From contig NZ_JAHMHW010000003.1 in the NCBI RefSeq assembly GCF_020169515.1, positions 124,001-188,000 of the forward strand: DNA of 64,000 nt, read 5' to 3'. Shown one piece after another: positions 36,613 to 46,199 of the stretch. Under the pieces are notes generated by a model. The model did not search any database and was not told the DNA's origin. It worked only from the letters and a program-made list of their open reading frames with translations. Every line of letters begins with the position of its first letter. The stretch's first letter is position 1. The position numbers were made by a program, and so were the translations under genes. This DNA comes from Paenibacillus vietnamensis. Lineage in GTDB: Bacteria > Bacillota > Bacilli > Paenibacillales > Paenibacillaceae.

Positions 36613-37530
36613 TTATTCTTTAACTGCGCCAACCGTCAAGCCCTGTACAAAATAACGCTGGAAAAACGGATAAGCCAGCACGATCGGACCCGTGGCCAGC
36701 ACGACCATGGCCATGCGGGACGTATCCTGCGGAAGCGACTGCAGCAGTCCCGAGTTGACGGACGGATTGTTCGAATTTTGCAGCAAAAACTGCATGCTTG
36801 TTTCGATCCGCATCAGCATCGATTGCAGAGGAACCAGGTTCGGGCTGTCGATATAAAGCAGCGCGTTGAACCAGTCGTTCCAGTAAGCAAGCGTGCTGAA
36901 CAGTCCGATCGTCGCGAGTCCGGGCAGCGACAGCGGCAGAACGAGCCGGATAAATACGCCGAACTCGCTTGCGCCGTCGATTTTGCCCGCTTCGATAATG
37001 GACTCCGGTACCGACAGAATAAAAAACGTGCGCATAATCATAATGTAAAAGGCGTTCACCGCCATCGGCATAATAAGCGCCCACAAGCTGTCGTTCATCC
37101 CGAGCAGCTGCGTTACCACGATGTAGGTCGGTACGAGGCCTCCGTTAAACAGCATTGTAAAAAAAGCGAAAAACGCAAAAAAATTGCGGTATTTAAAGCT
37201 TCTGCGCGAAACGGCGTAAGAAAACAGCGAGATCATAACGAGGCTGATGAGCGTGCCAAGCACCGTAACCAGAATCGTGACGCCGTAGGAGCGCAGCAAT
37301 TGATCTCCGGTCAGGAAGATGTAGCGGTATGCCTCCAGGCTCCATTTTTCCGGAAAGATGCTGTACCCGTTGCGGGCCAGCGCCGCTTCATCCGTAAAGG
37401 AAATAAGGATGACAAACAAAAACGGGAACACGCACAGAAAGGCAAAGCCTCCTGCGAGCAGAACGGCCAGCGCGTTGCCGAGCGGCGACAGCTGCGAAAA
37501 ATCGCGTCTTTTTTTGCGGACTCCAATCAT
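36613..37530 (-). CDS. Sugar ABC transporter permease (LplC/YtcP-like)
   Basis: 305 residues, six predicted helices, starting MIGVRKKRRDFSQLSPLGNA and then VLLAGGFAFLCVFPFLFVIL. The cytoplasmic EAA loop reads VPESIIEAGKIDGASEFGVF, which contacts the importer ATPase. C-terminus YFVQGLTVGAVKE is typical of the MalG/LplC branch. No ATPase gene is present in the operon, as is usual for Gram-positive CUT1 importers that share an MsmX-type ATPase. Confidence 0.92.
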   Translation of the reverse strand: MIGVRKKRRDFSQLSPLGNALAVLLAGGFAFLCVFPFLFVILISFTDEAALARNGYSIFPEKWSLEAYRYIFLTGDQLLRSYGVTILVTVLGTLISLVMISLFSYAVSRRSFKYRNFFAFFAFFTMLFNGGLVPTYIVVTQLLGMNDSLWALIMPMAVNAFYIMIMRTFFILSVPESIIEAGKIDGASEFGVFIRLVLPLSLPGLATIGLFSTLAYWNDWFNALLYIDSPNLVPLQSMLMRIETSMQFLLQNSNNPSVNSGLLQSLPQDTSRMAMVVLATGPIVLAYPFFQRYFVQGLTVGAVKE

Positions 37531-37557
37531 GACTCCCCCACCCTTCCACTCTTGAAG

Positions 37558-38496
37558 TTAAAACAGCGCATTGTCCTTATCGATTCTGCGGACGATTGTG
37601 TTGGACACAACGACGAGCACGAATCCGACTACGGACTGATACAAGCCTGCCGCGGCGCTCATGCCGATCTCGCCGGTCACCTTGAGCCCGCGATAAACGT
37701 AGGTGTCGATGACGTTGGTAACGGAGTACAGCGTCCCCGAATCGCGCGGAATCTGGTAGAACAGGCCGAAATCGGCATAAAAGATTTTTCCGACCGCCAG
37801 CAGCGTCATAATGACCATGAGCGGGGTCAGCATCGGTATCGTAATTCTGAAGATTTGCTGCCGCTTGCTGGCTCCGTCGATCATCGCCGCTTCGTAGAGC
37901 GAACGGTCGATGCCCATGATGCCCGCCAAGTAGATCACGCTGTTGTAGCCGATGCTTTTCCATAGAAAAACAAACACGAGAATGACCGGCCAATACGTTT
38001 TGTCGTTATACCAATGCATCGGATCAATGCCGAACAAACCCAATGCCTGATTGACAATGCCTCTGTCGACGCTCAGAAAGCTGAACACGAAATAACCGAC
38101 GATCACCCACGACAAGAAGTGCGGCAAAAACATGCCCGTCTGGAACCATTTCGCCAGCCGCTTGTTGACCAGCTCCGACAGCATGACCGCAAGCGCCACT
38201 GCCAGCACGAGCCCGAGCACGATAAACGCCGCGTTGTACAGAATGGTGTTCCGGGTAATGACGTAGGCGTCCGAGGTGCTGAACAAAAATTTGAAGTTGT
38301 CGAAGCCGACCCACTTGCTGTTCATAATGCTGGCGAGAAAGCCTTCCCTCGAATAACGGTACTCCTTGAACGCGATAATCATCCCCGCCATCGGCAGGTA
38401 GGAGAAGCATACGAACCAGACCGCAGCCGGCAGCACCATCATCAGCAATGCCTTGTTTTTGTTCATATCTCTTAATACGGAGATCAGAGATTTCAC
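37558..38496 (-). CDS. Sugar ABC transporter permease (LplB-like)
   Basis: About 312 residues from GTG 38496, which has GGAGGG five bases upstream. An open frame extends back to 38619, but that would cross the terminator hairpin at 38530-38556. Helices include KALLMMVLPAAVWFVCFSYL and NTILYNAAFIVLGLVLAVAL. The EAA motif is RSLYEAAMIDGASKRQQIFR. Ends NTIVRRIDKDNALF, as LplB proteins do. It forms the channel with the permease gene 27 bases downstream. Confidence 0.9.
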   Translation of the reverse strand: MKSLISVLRDMNKNKALLMMVLPAAVWFVCFSYLPMAGMIIAFKEYRYSREGFLASIMNSKWVGFDNFKFLFSTSDAYVITRNTILYNAAFIVLGLVLAVALAVMLSELVNKRLAKWFQTGMFLPHFLSWVIVGYFVFSFLSVDRGIVNQALGLFGIDPMHWYNDKTYWPVILVFVFLWKSIGYNSVIYLAGIMGIDRSLYEAAMIDGASKRQQIFRITIPMLTPLMVIMTLLAVGKIFYADFGLFYQIPRDSGTLYSVTNVIDTYVYRGLKVTGEIGMSAAAGLYQSVVGFVLVVVSNTIVRRIDKDNALF

Positions 38497-38529
38497 ATGA
38501 TCCCTCCATTCCGCCCTTATAAAAAGAGC

Positions 38530-38556
38530 GGGCGAAGGCGTCGCCGCCATTCGCCC
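38530..38556 (-). terminator. Hairpin between SBP and permease genes
   Basis: Seven-base arms GGGCGAA and TTCGCCC with GC-rich loop and T5 on the minus strand, 13 bases after the SBP stop. It probably lets excess SBP mRNA end here while some transcripts read on. Confidence 0.75.
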
Positions 38557-38569
38557 CTCAAGCAAACCG

Positions 38570-40069
38570 TTATTTTTGCTCCGCAACCCAAGCGTCAAGC
38601 TGCTTTTGGGCTTCCGCAATCACTTTGTCGAGCCCGGCCGTTTTAAACTTTTCGATCGCTTTAGGCAAATATTCCTTCGGATCGACCGTGCCGGTCATCA
38701 GCGTGGACCAGAATTCCTCTTTGACGTTTTGCAAAGTAGCCAGCTCCGTGGCGACATTGGACCCGTTGAAGTTAAAGCCGAGAATCGGCGACGGCTTGCC
38801 GGACGCGTTGAACGTTTTGAACTCTTCCCATTTCGTTGCCGGATCGTCCTTGGTCAAATACGTCAGCATAACGTTCCCGAGCGAGAAGGTCGGCATGTCG
38901 TAGTTTTGCGCTTCAGGCAGATTTTCCATGACATTGTCGCCGGTTTTTTTGTAATGCACGTCCTCGATGCCGGAATCGATCAAATTGCGCAAATAAGGAT
39001 CGGTATTCAGCAGATTCAGAAACTCCATCGCTTTTTCCGGATGCTCCGAATTCGCCGAAATCGCCTGCATGGAGCCCATGACGGACCAGTTGTAAATCGT
39101 CGGCTCGCCGGCCGGCGTGGATACGACCGGATAACCGTAGCTCGCGGACCATAGATTGTCGGCAAACGGCTGTGTAGCGGCCCGGTCCGTAAACCAGTTG
39201 CCCGCCAGAATGGCATCGTTCATCGTGTCAAGCGTAGCCGCTTCCGTTGCAATATATCCTGCTTGATAATACTTTCTCATCGTATCCAGCTCTTTTTGCA
39301 TCTCCGGCGTTTCGAGGATGTTGACGACTTTGAAGTCTTTTGTATCCAGCTTGACCGCCATCGGCATTTTTTCAATCAGGTAGTCGTACCCGGCCAGCGG
39401 CATAAAGTCTTTGGCGATCGCCAGCGGCGTCACGTTCGGCTCGTTTGCCTTGATGGTTGCCAGCAGCGGCTCAAGGCTTTCCAGCGTACGGACCCCATCC
39501 AGCTTTAAGTTATACTTATCAAGCAATTTTTTGTTGAAGCGCCATACTTCCTGGGCAGGCAGCTCTTTGTTCGCCGGAATGCCGTAGTTGACGCCGTCAA
39601 CCTTGGAGCCCTCGAGAAATGCCGGGTCCAGCACGTCAAGAATGCCCTGTCCGTGAGATTTGAGCAGCTCGTCGATCGACATGAACGCGCCTTTTCTTGC
39701 GTTTTGCACGTAATCGAATGCCCAGGACGCCGTAAACATAATGTCGACCGGCGTGCCCGAAGCGGTCATGACGCCCATCTTCTGCGAATAGTCGCCCCAG
39801 TCCAGCATGTTCATTTGGACGGTTGCGTTGATTTTTTCCAGCGTATATTTGTTTACCTCTTCGTTAACGCGGTCCAAATCCTTCTGCGGAGTGCCGATCG
39901 TATACCAGATAAGTTCAACCGGTTTTTCATCTCCCCCCTGTGTGTTCGAACCGCTGCCAGGCGAAGCCGCCGGCCCGTTGCCGCCCGAATTGCCCGAGCA
40001 CGCGCTCAAGGCCAGCAATCCCGCAAGCACCAATGACAGCAGGGCTGCGCTTTTTTTGCCGTGTTTCAT
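38570..40069 (-). CDS. Extracellular solute-binding lipoprotein (LplA-like)
   Basis: 499 residues from ATG 40069 (GGGAGG ribosome site nine bases upstream). The longer open frame back to 40258 overlaps the preceding gene's terminator and is excluded. The lipoprotein signal ends at LSACSGNSGGNG, with the lipid-modified Cys near 24. The mature part starts PVELIWYTIGTPQKDLDRVN. The C-terminus KEYLPKAIEKFKTAGLDKVI matches the DUF3502-type end of LplA. It captures an oligosaccharide for the two permeases and the GH3/GH38 enzymes encoded downstream. First gene of that operon, with a palindrome in its upstream region. Confidence 0.92.
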   Translation of the reverse strand: MKHGKKSAALLSLVLAGLLALSACSGNSGGNGPAASPGSGSNTQGGDEKPVELIWYTIGTPQKDLDRVNEEVNKYTLEKINATVQMNMLDWGDYSQKMGVMTASGTPVDIMFTASWAFDYVQNARKGAFMSIDELLKSHGQGILDVLDPAFLEGSKVDGVNYGIPANKELPAQEVWRFNKKLLDKYNLKLDGVRTLESLEPLLATIKANEPNVTPLAIAKDFMPLAGYDYLIEKMPMAVKLDTKDFKVVNILETPEMQKELDTMRKYYQAGYIATEAATLDTMNDAILAGNWFTDRAATQPFADNLWSASYGYPVVSTPAGEPTIYNWSVMGSMQAISANSEHPEKAMEFLNLLNTDPYLRNLIDSGIEDVHYKKTGDNVMENLPEAQNYDMPTFSLGNVMLTYLTKDDPATKWEEFKTFNASGKPSPILGFNFNGSNVATELATLQNVKEEFWSTLMTGTVDPKEYLPKAIEKFKTAGLDKVIAEAQKQLDAWVAEQK

Positions 40070-40134
40070 GTTGTATCCTCCCTTTTTTGAATGCTTGAAT
40101 CTATAAATGTAGTTGATATTCATAAGATACTTGA

Positions 40135-40148
40135 TGAAAGGCCTTTCA
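40135..40148. promoter_or_regulatory. 14-base palindrome upstream of the LplA-like operon
   Basis: TGAAAGGCCTTTCA is a perfect palindrome 66 bases before the SBP start codon, in an AT-rich promoter region. Such a site suits a dimeric repressor or activator. The cognate regulator is not obvious; the nearest is the AraC protein at 45103. Confidence 0.45.
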
Positions 40149-40243
40149 AATAGGATACAAATTAAAGATATACTAGACAAAATAAAGATAAGAAGGCAGA
40201 TTTCCAGCTCTCCCCTGATAACATGCAGCCATTTCCACACAAA

Positions 40244-40275
40244 AAAGCACACGGTCATCGCTGACCGCGTGCTTT
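40244..40275 (-). terminator. Intrinsic terminator of the GH95 pair
   Basis: Fourteen-base arms AAAGCACACGGTCA and TGACCGCGTGCTTT with one mismatch, four-base loop, then T6 on the minus strand, 20 bases after the stop. Confidence 0.92.
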
Positions 40276-40294
40276 CTCCTTACCCCGCCTGAAC

Positions 40295-42661
40295 CTATTT
40301 GCCGGATACGGCCGCCAGAGCCGTGAACTTGTAACGTGTTCCCGCTTCTGTCTGCCATTGCAGCTCCGTGCCGCCCGCAGCTTCCGTGCCTTCGGGCTTA
40401 AGCGGCACCGCCGCAGCTAACCGGCATATCCCGCCGTTTACCGACAGCACCTCGACGCTTGCAAGCTTGCCGCCCTGCCAGCTCATGCCGATCTCGAAGC
40501 CGCCGCGGGCCCGCAGGCCCGATACTTCGCCCTCCGGCCATGCATCCGGCAGCGCAGGGAGCAGACGGATGACGCCTTCATGCGACTGCAGCAGTATTTC
40601 CGCCACGCCGGCCGTGTAGCCGAAGTTGCTGTCGATTTGAAACGGCGGATGGGCGCCGAACAGGTTCGGATAAACGCCGCCGCCCGAGAAGCCCGACCGG
40701 CCGTCTTCCACCAGCCTGAGCATATTGCCGATCAGACGGTGAGCCCTGTTGCCGTCGCCGAAGCGAGCCCATAATGCCAGCTTCCAGGCCAAGCTCCAGC
40801 CGGTCCCTTCGTCGCCGCGCCGCTCGAGCGAGCGCTGCGCCGCCGCGTAATGGACCGGGTCCAACCGCTCCGTCAGCTCGCTGCCCGGATATACGCCGTA
40901 CAAATGCGAGACGTGGCGATGATGGACATCCTCGTCCTCGAAGTCGTTCGCCCATTCCTGCAGCTGTCCGTACTGCCCGATCCGGTAAGGCAGCAGCTTC
41001 GCCGCCGCCGCGGCCAGCTGCCGGCGGAATTCCTCATCCGCGTTCAGCGCTTCGGCCGCCGCGATGCAATTCGCGAACAGCTCCCGGATCAGCGCCATAT
41101 CCATCGTCGCCCCTTTGCTGACGCCGGCCATGACGCCGTCCGGTGCGACAAATTTATGCTCGGGAGAAGTCGACGGAGACGTGACCAGATACCCGCCGGC
41201 ATCCTCCGTTAACCAGTCCAGGCAAAACAGCGCCGCTTCCTTCATGACCGGATACGCTTTATCGCGCAAATACTCCGTGTCTCCGCCGAATGCATAATGC
41301 TCCCATAGATGGGCGCACAGCCATGGCGCCGCCATAAACCAGCTGGCCCAGACCGGATCCCCGTGACCGAAAGCGCCGACCGGCGCCGCATGGCACCAAA
41401 TATCGCTGTTATGGTGGGCGACCCAGCCGCGAAGCCCGTAATTTTCGCGGGCGACGACCGCTCCGGTATGCGCCATATTCGCAATATAATCGAGAAGCGG
41501 TGCATGACATTCCGCCAAATGGCAGGTTTCCGCCAGCCAATAGTTCATTTCTGCATTAATATTCAGCGTATAATTGCTGCTCCATGGCGCTTGCAGCTCT
41601 TTGTTCCAGATGCCCTGCAGATTCGCCGCCTGCGTCCCCTGCCTGGAGCTGGCGATAAGCAAATACCGGCCGAACTGGAATAACAGTTCTGCGAGCTTCG
41701 GATCATCAGCGCCGTAAGCCGCTACCCGAGCGTCGGTCGGCAGGTGTTCATGCTGCTGAGCGGCCGATCCCAGCTTCAAGGAAACGCGGTTATACAAGGC
41801 CCGGTAATCGTCGTAATGCGCCTGCTGCAGCTCCGCGTACGGCTTCTCGAGAGCTTGGCGGACATACCGCTCCGCGGCGGAAACCGGATCGGCACCGTCC
41901 GTCCGCGGATGGCGGTTATAGCCGTTAAAGCTCGTCGCCGCGCTGAAAACGAGAGTTGCAGCGGAGGCTCCTTCAACATGAAGCCCGCTTTCGTCCAAGC
42001 GGATGCTTCCTCCCTCGAGCTTAACGCCCAGCCTGCCTTCGAAGAGCATGGCCGGCTCGCTGTAGTCGATCGGTGTGTCCGTATGGTAATAGTTCGGATT
42101 CACATTGGCGGGACATTCCCCCGACAGCGCCAGCTGCTCCCCGCTCGCGCCGGTCCGGTGCTTCAGCCGGCTGTCCAGCTTAGCCGTAAAAGCCAGCGAG
42201 CCCGGCAAATCCGTCTCCAGCCGCAGCGCCAGCACCTGATCGGGCTGCGAGACGAAGCACGTTCTCCGGTATTCCGCCTCGCCGATCCGGTACCGTACGG
42301 AGGCTTCTGCATTGTCCAGGGAAAGCGTGCGCTCATACTCCGCCGCCTTGCCGTCGTGAGTGAATTCGATCTTCAAGTCCCCCAGCGGCAAATACGATTG
42401 CGTGTAAGGCCCCATCATTTCCTTGCTCAGCATATCCGCTTCCGCGTAACGCTCCTCTTCGATCAGGCGGCGAAGCTGCGGCAGCTTGACCGCTGCGTCC
42501 GGGTTCGTACCCGTGCGCGGCACCCCTGACCAAAGCGTGTCCTCGTTCAATTGCAGCAGTTCGGTTTCAACGCCCCCGAACATCATAGCGCCTAGCCGGC
42601 CGTTGCCGAGAGGAAGCGCTTCTGTCCAGACGGATGCGGATTTGTTGTATAGAAGCCTCAT
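40295..42661 (-). CDS. GH95 family alpha-L-fucosidase (second of a pair)
   Basis: 788 residues. The N-terminal sandwich opens [20 protein letters not shown], then [20 protein letters not shown]. The (alpha/alpha)6 part has [20 protein letters not shown] (catalytic Asn pair), [27 protein letters not shown] (candidate acid Glu) and [20 protein letters not shown] (Asp). Fucosidases of this family remove alpha-1,2-linked fucose, though some members prefer alpha-L-galactose. It follows its paralogue after a single base and has no signal peptide. The pair is a leaderless two-gene operon. Confidence 0.92.
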   Translation of the reverse strand: MRLLYNKSASVWTEALPLGNGRLGAMMFGGVETELLQLNEDTLWSGVPRTGTNPDAAVKLPQLRRLIEEERYAEADMLSKEMMGPYTQSYLPLGDLKIEFTHDGKAAEYERTLSLDNAEASVRYRIGEAEYRRTCFVSQPDQVLALRLETDLPGSLAFTAKLDSRLKHRTGASGEQLALSGECPANVNPNYYHTDTPIDYSEPAMLFEGRLGVKLEGGSIRLDESGLHVEGASAATLVFSAATSFNGYNRHPRTDGADPVSAAERYVRQALEKPYAELQQAHYDDYRALYNRVSLKLGSAAQQHEHLPTDARVAAYGADDPKLAELLFQFGRYLLIASSRQGTQAANLQGIWNKELQAPWSSNYTLNINAEMNYWLAETCHLAECHAPLLDYIANMAHTGAVVARENYGLRGWVAHHNSDIWCHAAPVGAFGHGDPVWASWFMAAPWLCAHLWEHYAFGGDTEYLRDKAYPVMKEAALFCLDWLTEDAGGYLVTSPSTSPEHKFVAPDGVMAGVSKGATMDMALIRELFANCIAAAEALNADEEFRRQLAAAAAKLLPYRIGQYGQLQEWANDFEDEDVHHRHVSHLYGVYPGSELTERLDPVHYAAAQRSLERRGDEGTGWSLAWKLALWARFGDGNRAHRLIGNMLRLVEDGRSGFSGGGVYPNLFGAHPPFQIDSNFGYTAGVAEILLQSHEGVIRLLPALPDAWPEGEVSGLRARGGFEIGMSWQGGKLASVEVLSVNGGICRLAAAVPLKPEGTEAAGGTELQWQTEAGTRYKFTALAAVSGK

Positions 42662-42662
42662 T

Positions 42663-45002
42663 CTAATTCCCCCTGTCCGAGTCTCGTACGATCACCTGAT
42701 ATTCAGCGCCGGCGCGCGCGGTCCACGTGACGGCTCCCGTGCTGTCCGCCTCTGCTGCGATTTCGTTACCGTTTTCCGTTATGATGACCGGTTCGCCCGC
42801 CCGCAGACGGCATGCGCCTTCCACGCCCGCGCGGATGACAGCGCCCGTCAGCCTGCCGCCGGACCAGCGGATATCGGCTTCGAAGCCGCCTCTTGCCCGA
42901 AGGCCGCGCACCTCTCCATCGCTCCAGGCGCCAGGCAGCGCCGGCAGCAAATGAAGCTCGCCCGCGTGGCTTTGCAGCAGCATTTCGGTAATGCCCGCCG
43001 CCCCGCCGAAATTTCCGTCGATTTGAAACGGAGGATGATTATCGAACAAATTCGGCAGCGTGGAGTGGCTGAGCAGCGCCTGCACATTCTCATAGGCCTT
43101 CTCCGCGTCCTCGAGCCGCGCCCAAAAGTTAATGATCCAGGCTCTGCTCCACCCCGTATGCCCGCCTCCGTTTGCAAGCCTGCGCTCGAGCGTCACTCGC
43201 GAAGCGTCCGTCCATTCCGGCGTGCCGCGGACGGAAAACCGGGAGCCCGGATAAAGGGCGAACAAGTGGGAAATATGACGGTGGCCCGGCTCCGCCTCCT
43301 CGTAATCCTCCATCCACTCCAGCAGCTGCCCGTGCCTGCCGACTGCGGGCTGCGGCAAGCCCTCCCGCAGCTTCGTCCACAGCCGGCGCCGCTCCTCGTC
43401 CGCGCCCAGCGCTTCCGAAGCTTCTATGCAGGCCGAGAACAGCTCGTGCAAAATCTGGCTGTCCATCGCCGGTCCGATGCACAGCGTGCCGGATTCGCCG
43501 TTCGGCAAAATGTACGTGTTCTCCGGCGAAACGGACGGATTCGTCACGAAAAGGCCGTCTTCCGTTTCCGTTAGAAATTGCTCGAAGAACAGAGCCGCTT
43601 CCTTCATCGCCGGATACGCCCGCTTCAGGAAGGAGAGATCGAGTCCGAATGCGTAATGCTCCCACAAATGCAGGCAAAGCCATGCCGCTCCCATCGGCCA
43701 GTAGGTGGCCGGCAAATAAATGTCCTGCGGCGCCGTATCCGCCCAGATGTCGGTGTTATGATGGGCCACGAAGCCTTCGCAGCCGTACATCGTCCGCGCC
43801 GTCGCCCGGCCCGGCTCGCGCATCCGTTCGATCAGCTCGAACAGCGGCTCGTGGCATTCCGCCAGATTGCCGGACTCGGCCGGCCAATAATTCATTTGAG
43901 CGTTAATATTGATCGTATATTTGCTGTCCCAAGGCGGCAGCATATGCTCGTTCCAAATGCCCTGCAAATTGGCGGGCAGCGAGCCGGGCCGGCTGCTTGA
44001 AATAAGCAGATATCTGCCAAAATGATAATAAAGCGCCGTCAGTCCGGCATCCCGGCCGCCTTCCCGGACAAGCCTCAGCCGCTCGTCGGTCGGCAGGCTT
44101 GCGGCGTCATCGGCAGCCGCGGAACGCTCCTCCGCCCCGCCAAGCTTCAGAGACACGCGTCCCGAGAGCGCGGCAAAATCGCCAACGTGACGTTTTTTCA
44201 GCTCGCCGAAGCCGGCTGCTTCGGCGCGATCGACCGTACGGAGCGTATAAGGCTCCGGATCGGAGTGGCGGAACGACGTCGCGGCCGACAGCAGCAGCGT
44301 GACGCTGTCCGCCCCGTCCACGACAAGATGCTCGCCGACGATCCGTACGGTTCCGCCTTCGGCCAACGCCCGGAGCGCCGTCCGGAAATCCGATCCGCCG
44401 GCGCCGCCGCAGCATCCGCGCATAACGATCGTCCGGTCGTCCGCTTTCGCCAGCTCGTCGTAATAGCGGTTGCGTCCGCGCGTCAATCTCGCCGTAAAGC
44501 TGATGCTGCCCGGCTTGTCCGCCGTCAGTCTCGTCACAAGCACCTCATCCGGGAAGCTTGCGAACGTTTCGCGGCGGTAGAGAGTGTCACCGACCGAATA
44601 GCTGACAGACGCCATGCCGCTCATCATATCAAGCTCCCGCACATAATCCCGGGCCTCTCCCTGCATCCCGTACCGGAAGCTGATCTGCAGGTCGCCGAGC
44701 GGCATATAGTGCCGCTGCGTCTCCGGCACGCCGGACAATGCCATTGTCGCCAGCTCATGCGCTTCCCGCAGCCGCCCTTCCTTCAAAAGCCCCCGGATCT
44801 TCTCCAGATTCGGCAGCGCGTCCGGATTGTTGCGGTCCCGCGGACCGCCGTACCAGACGCTGTCTTCATTTAAGGCGATTCTTTCGCGGACCGTGCCGCC
44901 GAACACCATCCCGCCCAGCTTACCGTTGCCAACGGGCAACGCTTCCTCCCACACGCTTGCGGCCTGCTTGTACCAAATCCGGTCTTCCAGCCGTTGTTCC
45001 AT
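42663..45002 (-). CDS. GH95 family alpha-L-fucosidase (first of a pair)
   Basis: 779 residues from ATG 45002 ([20 protein letters not shown]), preceded by GGAGATGGGG. The open frame upstream to 45197 runs into the divergent AraC gene and is excluded. Motifs match the sister enzyme: [44 protein letters not shown] and [20 protein letters not shown]. The two share the same plan but have drifted well apart, so they may prefer different linkages. Divergent from, and likely controlled by, the AraC regulator 100 bases away. Confidence 0.92.
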   Translation of the reverse strand: MEQRLEDRIWYKQAASVWEEALPVGNGKLGGMVFGGTVRERIALNEDSVWYGGPRDRNNPDALPNLEKIRGLLKEGRLREAHELATMALSGVPETQRHYMPLGDLQISFRYGMQGEARDYVRELDMMSGMASVSYSVGDTLYRRETFASFPDEVLVTRLTADKPGSISFTARLTRGRNRYYDELAKADDRTIVMRGCCGGAGGSDFRTALRALAEGGTVRIVGEHLVVDGADSVTLLLSAATSFRHSDPEPYTLRTVDRAEAAGFGELKKRHVGDFAALSGRVSLKLGGAEERSAAADDAASLPTDERLRLVREGGRDAGLTALYYHFGRYLLISSSRPGSLPANLQGIWNEHMLPPWDSKYTININAQMNYWPAESGNLAECHEPLFELIERMREPGRATARTMYGCEGFVAHHNTDIWADTAPQDIYLPATYWPMGAAWLCLHLWEHYAFGLDLSFLKRAYPAMKEAALFFEQFLTETEDGLFVTNPSVSPENTYILPNGESGTLCIGPAMDSQILHELFSACIEASEALGADEERRRLWTKLREGLPQPAVGRHGQLLEWMEDYEEAEPGHRHISHLFALYPGSRFSVRGTPEWTDASRVTLERRLANGGGHTGWSRAWIINFWARLEDAEKAYENVQALLSHSTLPNLFDNHPPFQIDGNFGGAAGITEMLLQSHAGELHLLPALPGAWSDGEVRGLRARGGFEADIRWSGGRLTGAVIRAGVEGACRLRAGEPVIITENGNEIAAEADSTGAVTWTARAGAEYQVIVRDSDRGN

Positions 45003-45102
45003 CCCTTTTCCCCATCTCCTTAGAGCGCCTTTTATTTGCCTGCCTAATCCATTACTATTAACATAAACATGCACAAACTCTACCGGATGCAGGTGAACGT
45101 CT

Positions 45103-45930
45103 ATGATGCCAGACAACGAACAACAAGCGTTATCCGAATTGCTGCAATCGCTGCAGCTCGAGCTGATCGTCGCGCAGCATACCCAGGTGACGAACAACTG
45201 GGGCGAAACGGATTCCGTTCCTTCCTACAATAAGCTTTACTTCATTCTCGAAGGCGAAGGATGGATCCGCATCGGCGGCAAAGATTACTATCCGAAGCCC
45301 GGACAGCTGTTCCTGATGCCGGTGAACAGCAAGCTGTCCTTCTCCGCGCTTAACGACCGTCCCTATTTGAAGTACTGGTGCCATTTTCAAATGACGGCCG
45401 GCCCTTTCGATCTTTTTCAATGGATCGGCGTACCGCTGTGCATTAACGTAACCGACCCGGACAAGCTGACCGCCTTGTTCAAGGATCTGGTCAGCTGCAG
45501 CCGGCAGCGTACCGTCATCGCGAGGCTTCGCGAAAAAGCGCTGCTGCTGGAAATTGTCAGCCTCTTTCTGGAGCATGTGCCGCTCCGCATCCTGCAGCAC
45601 CGCAGCGGCGAATTGAGCCGTCTCAGCGTCATCCAGCAGCTGGTGGACGATAGGCTGCACGAGGGCATTACCGTCGATCAGATGGCGGAGGCGGTCCATT
45701 TGCATCCCAATTATTTTATTGCTTATTTCAAAAAGCATTTTGGCGTGCCTCCGTTGAAATACGTCAACCGCAAACGGACCGAGCGGGCGAAGCAGCTGCT
45801 TGTGACCACTCCGCTCAGCATCAAGGAGATCGCCGGCCGGACGGGGTTTAAGGAAACGAACCATTTTACCAAGTTTTTTCGAAAAGAGACGAATTTGTCA
45901 CCTACCGAATACCGGGCGGCCTACTCCTAA
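45103..45930 (+). CDS. AraC-family transcriptional regulator with cupin-like sensor
   Basis: 275 residues. The N-terminal jelly roll ([40 protein letters not shown]) should bind a sugar. The C-terminal double helix-turn-helix reads [32 protein letters not shown] and [20 protein letters not shown]. It is transcribed away from the GH95 pair; a weak promoter TTGCCT-17-TAACAT (45035-45063) lies in the shared intergenic region. Probably activates the fucosidase genes when fucosylated oligosaccharide is present. Confidence 0.9.
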   Translation: MMPDNEQQALSELLQSLQLELIVAQHTQVTNNWGETDSVPSYNKLYFILEGEGWIRIGGKDYYPKPGQLFLMPVNSKLSFSALNDRPYLKYWCHFQMTAGPFDLFQWIGVPLCINVTDPDKLTALFKDLVSCSRQRTVIARLREKALLLEIVSLFLEHVPLRILQHRSGELSRLSVIQQLVDDRLHEGITVDQMAEAVHLHPNYFIAYFKKHFGVPPLKYVNRKRTERAKQLLVTTPLSIKEIAGRTGFKETNHFTKFFRKETNLSPTEYRAAYS

Positions 45931-46199
45931 GCTTCGTATACCTGCCGTCAACCCGATTATAAGAGCGCATTCAACCTATGGCGATGGAAGAAACTAAGGT
46001 ATGAGTGCAAAAAACTAACTCGTCCTGCCGGCCGGCATCCGGTAACGGACATACGCTGGCATAGGCTTATGATAACTTTTTAAGCATTTATAGCAGTTTT
46101 TTAATGGATTGCCGAACAGGGATCGAGCGTCTCCGCAAAATAAGCTACATTAGTAGCAGCACAGCTTTTCGCTAATTTATTTGGATCCGGAGGCTCACC

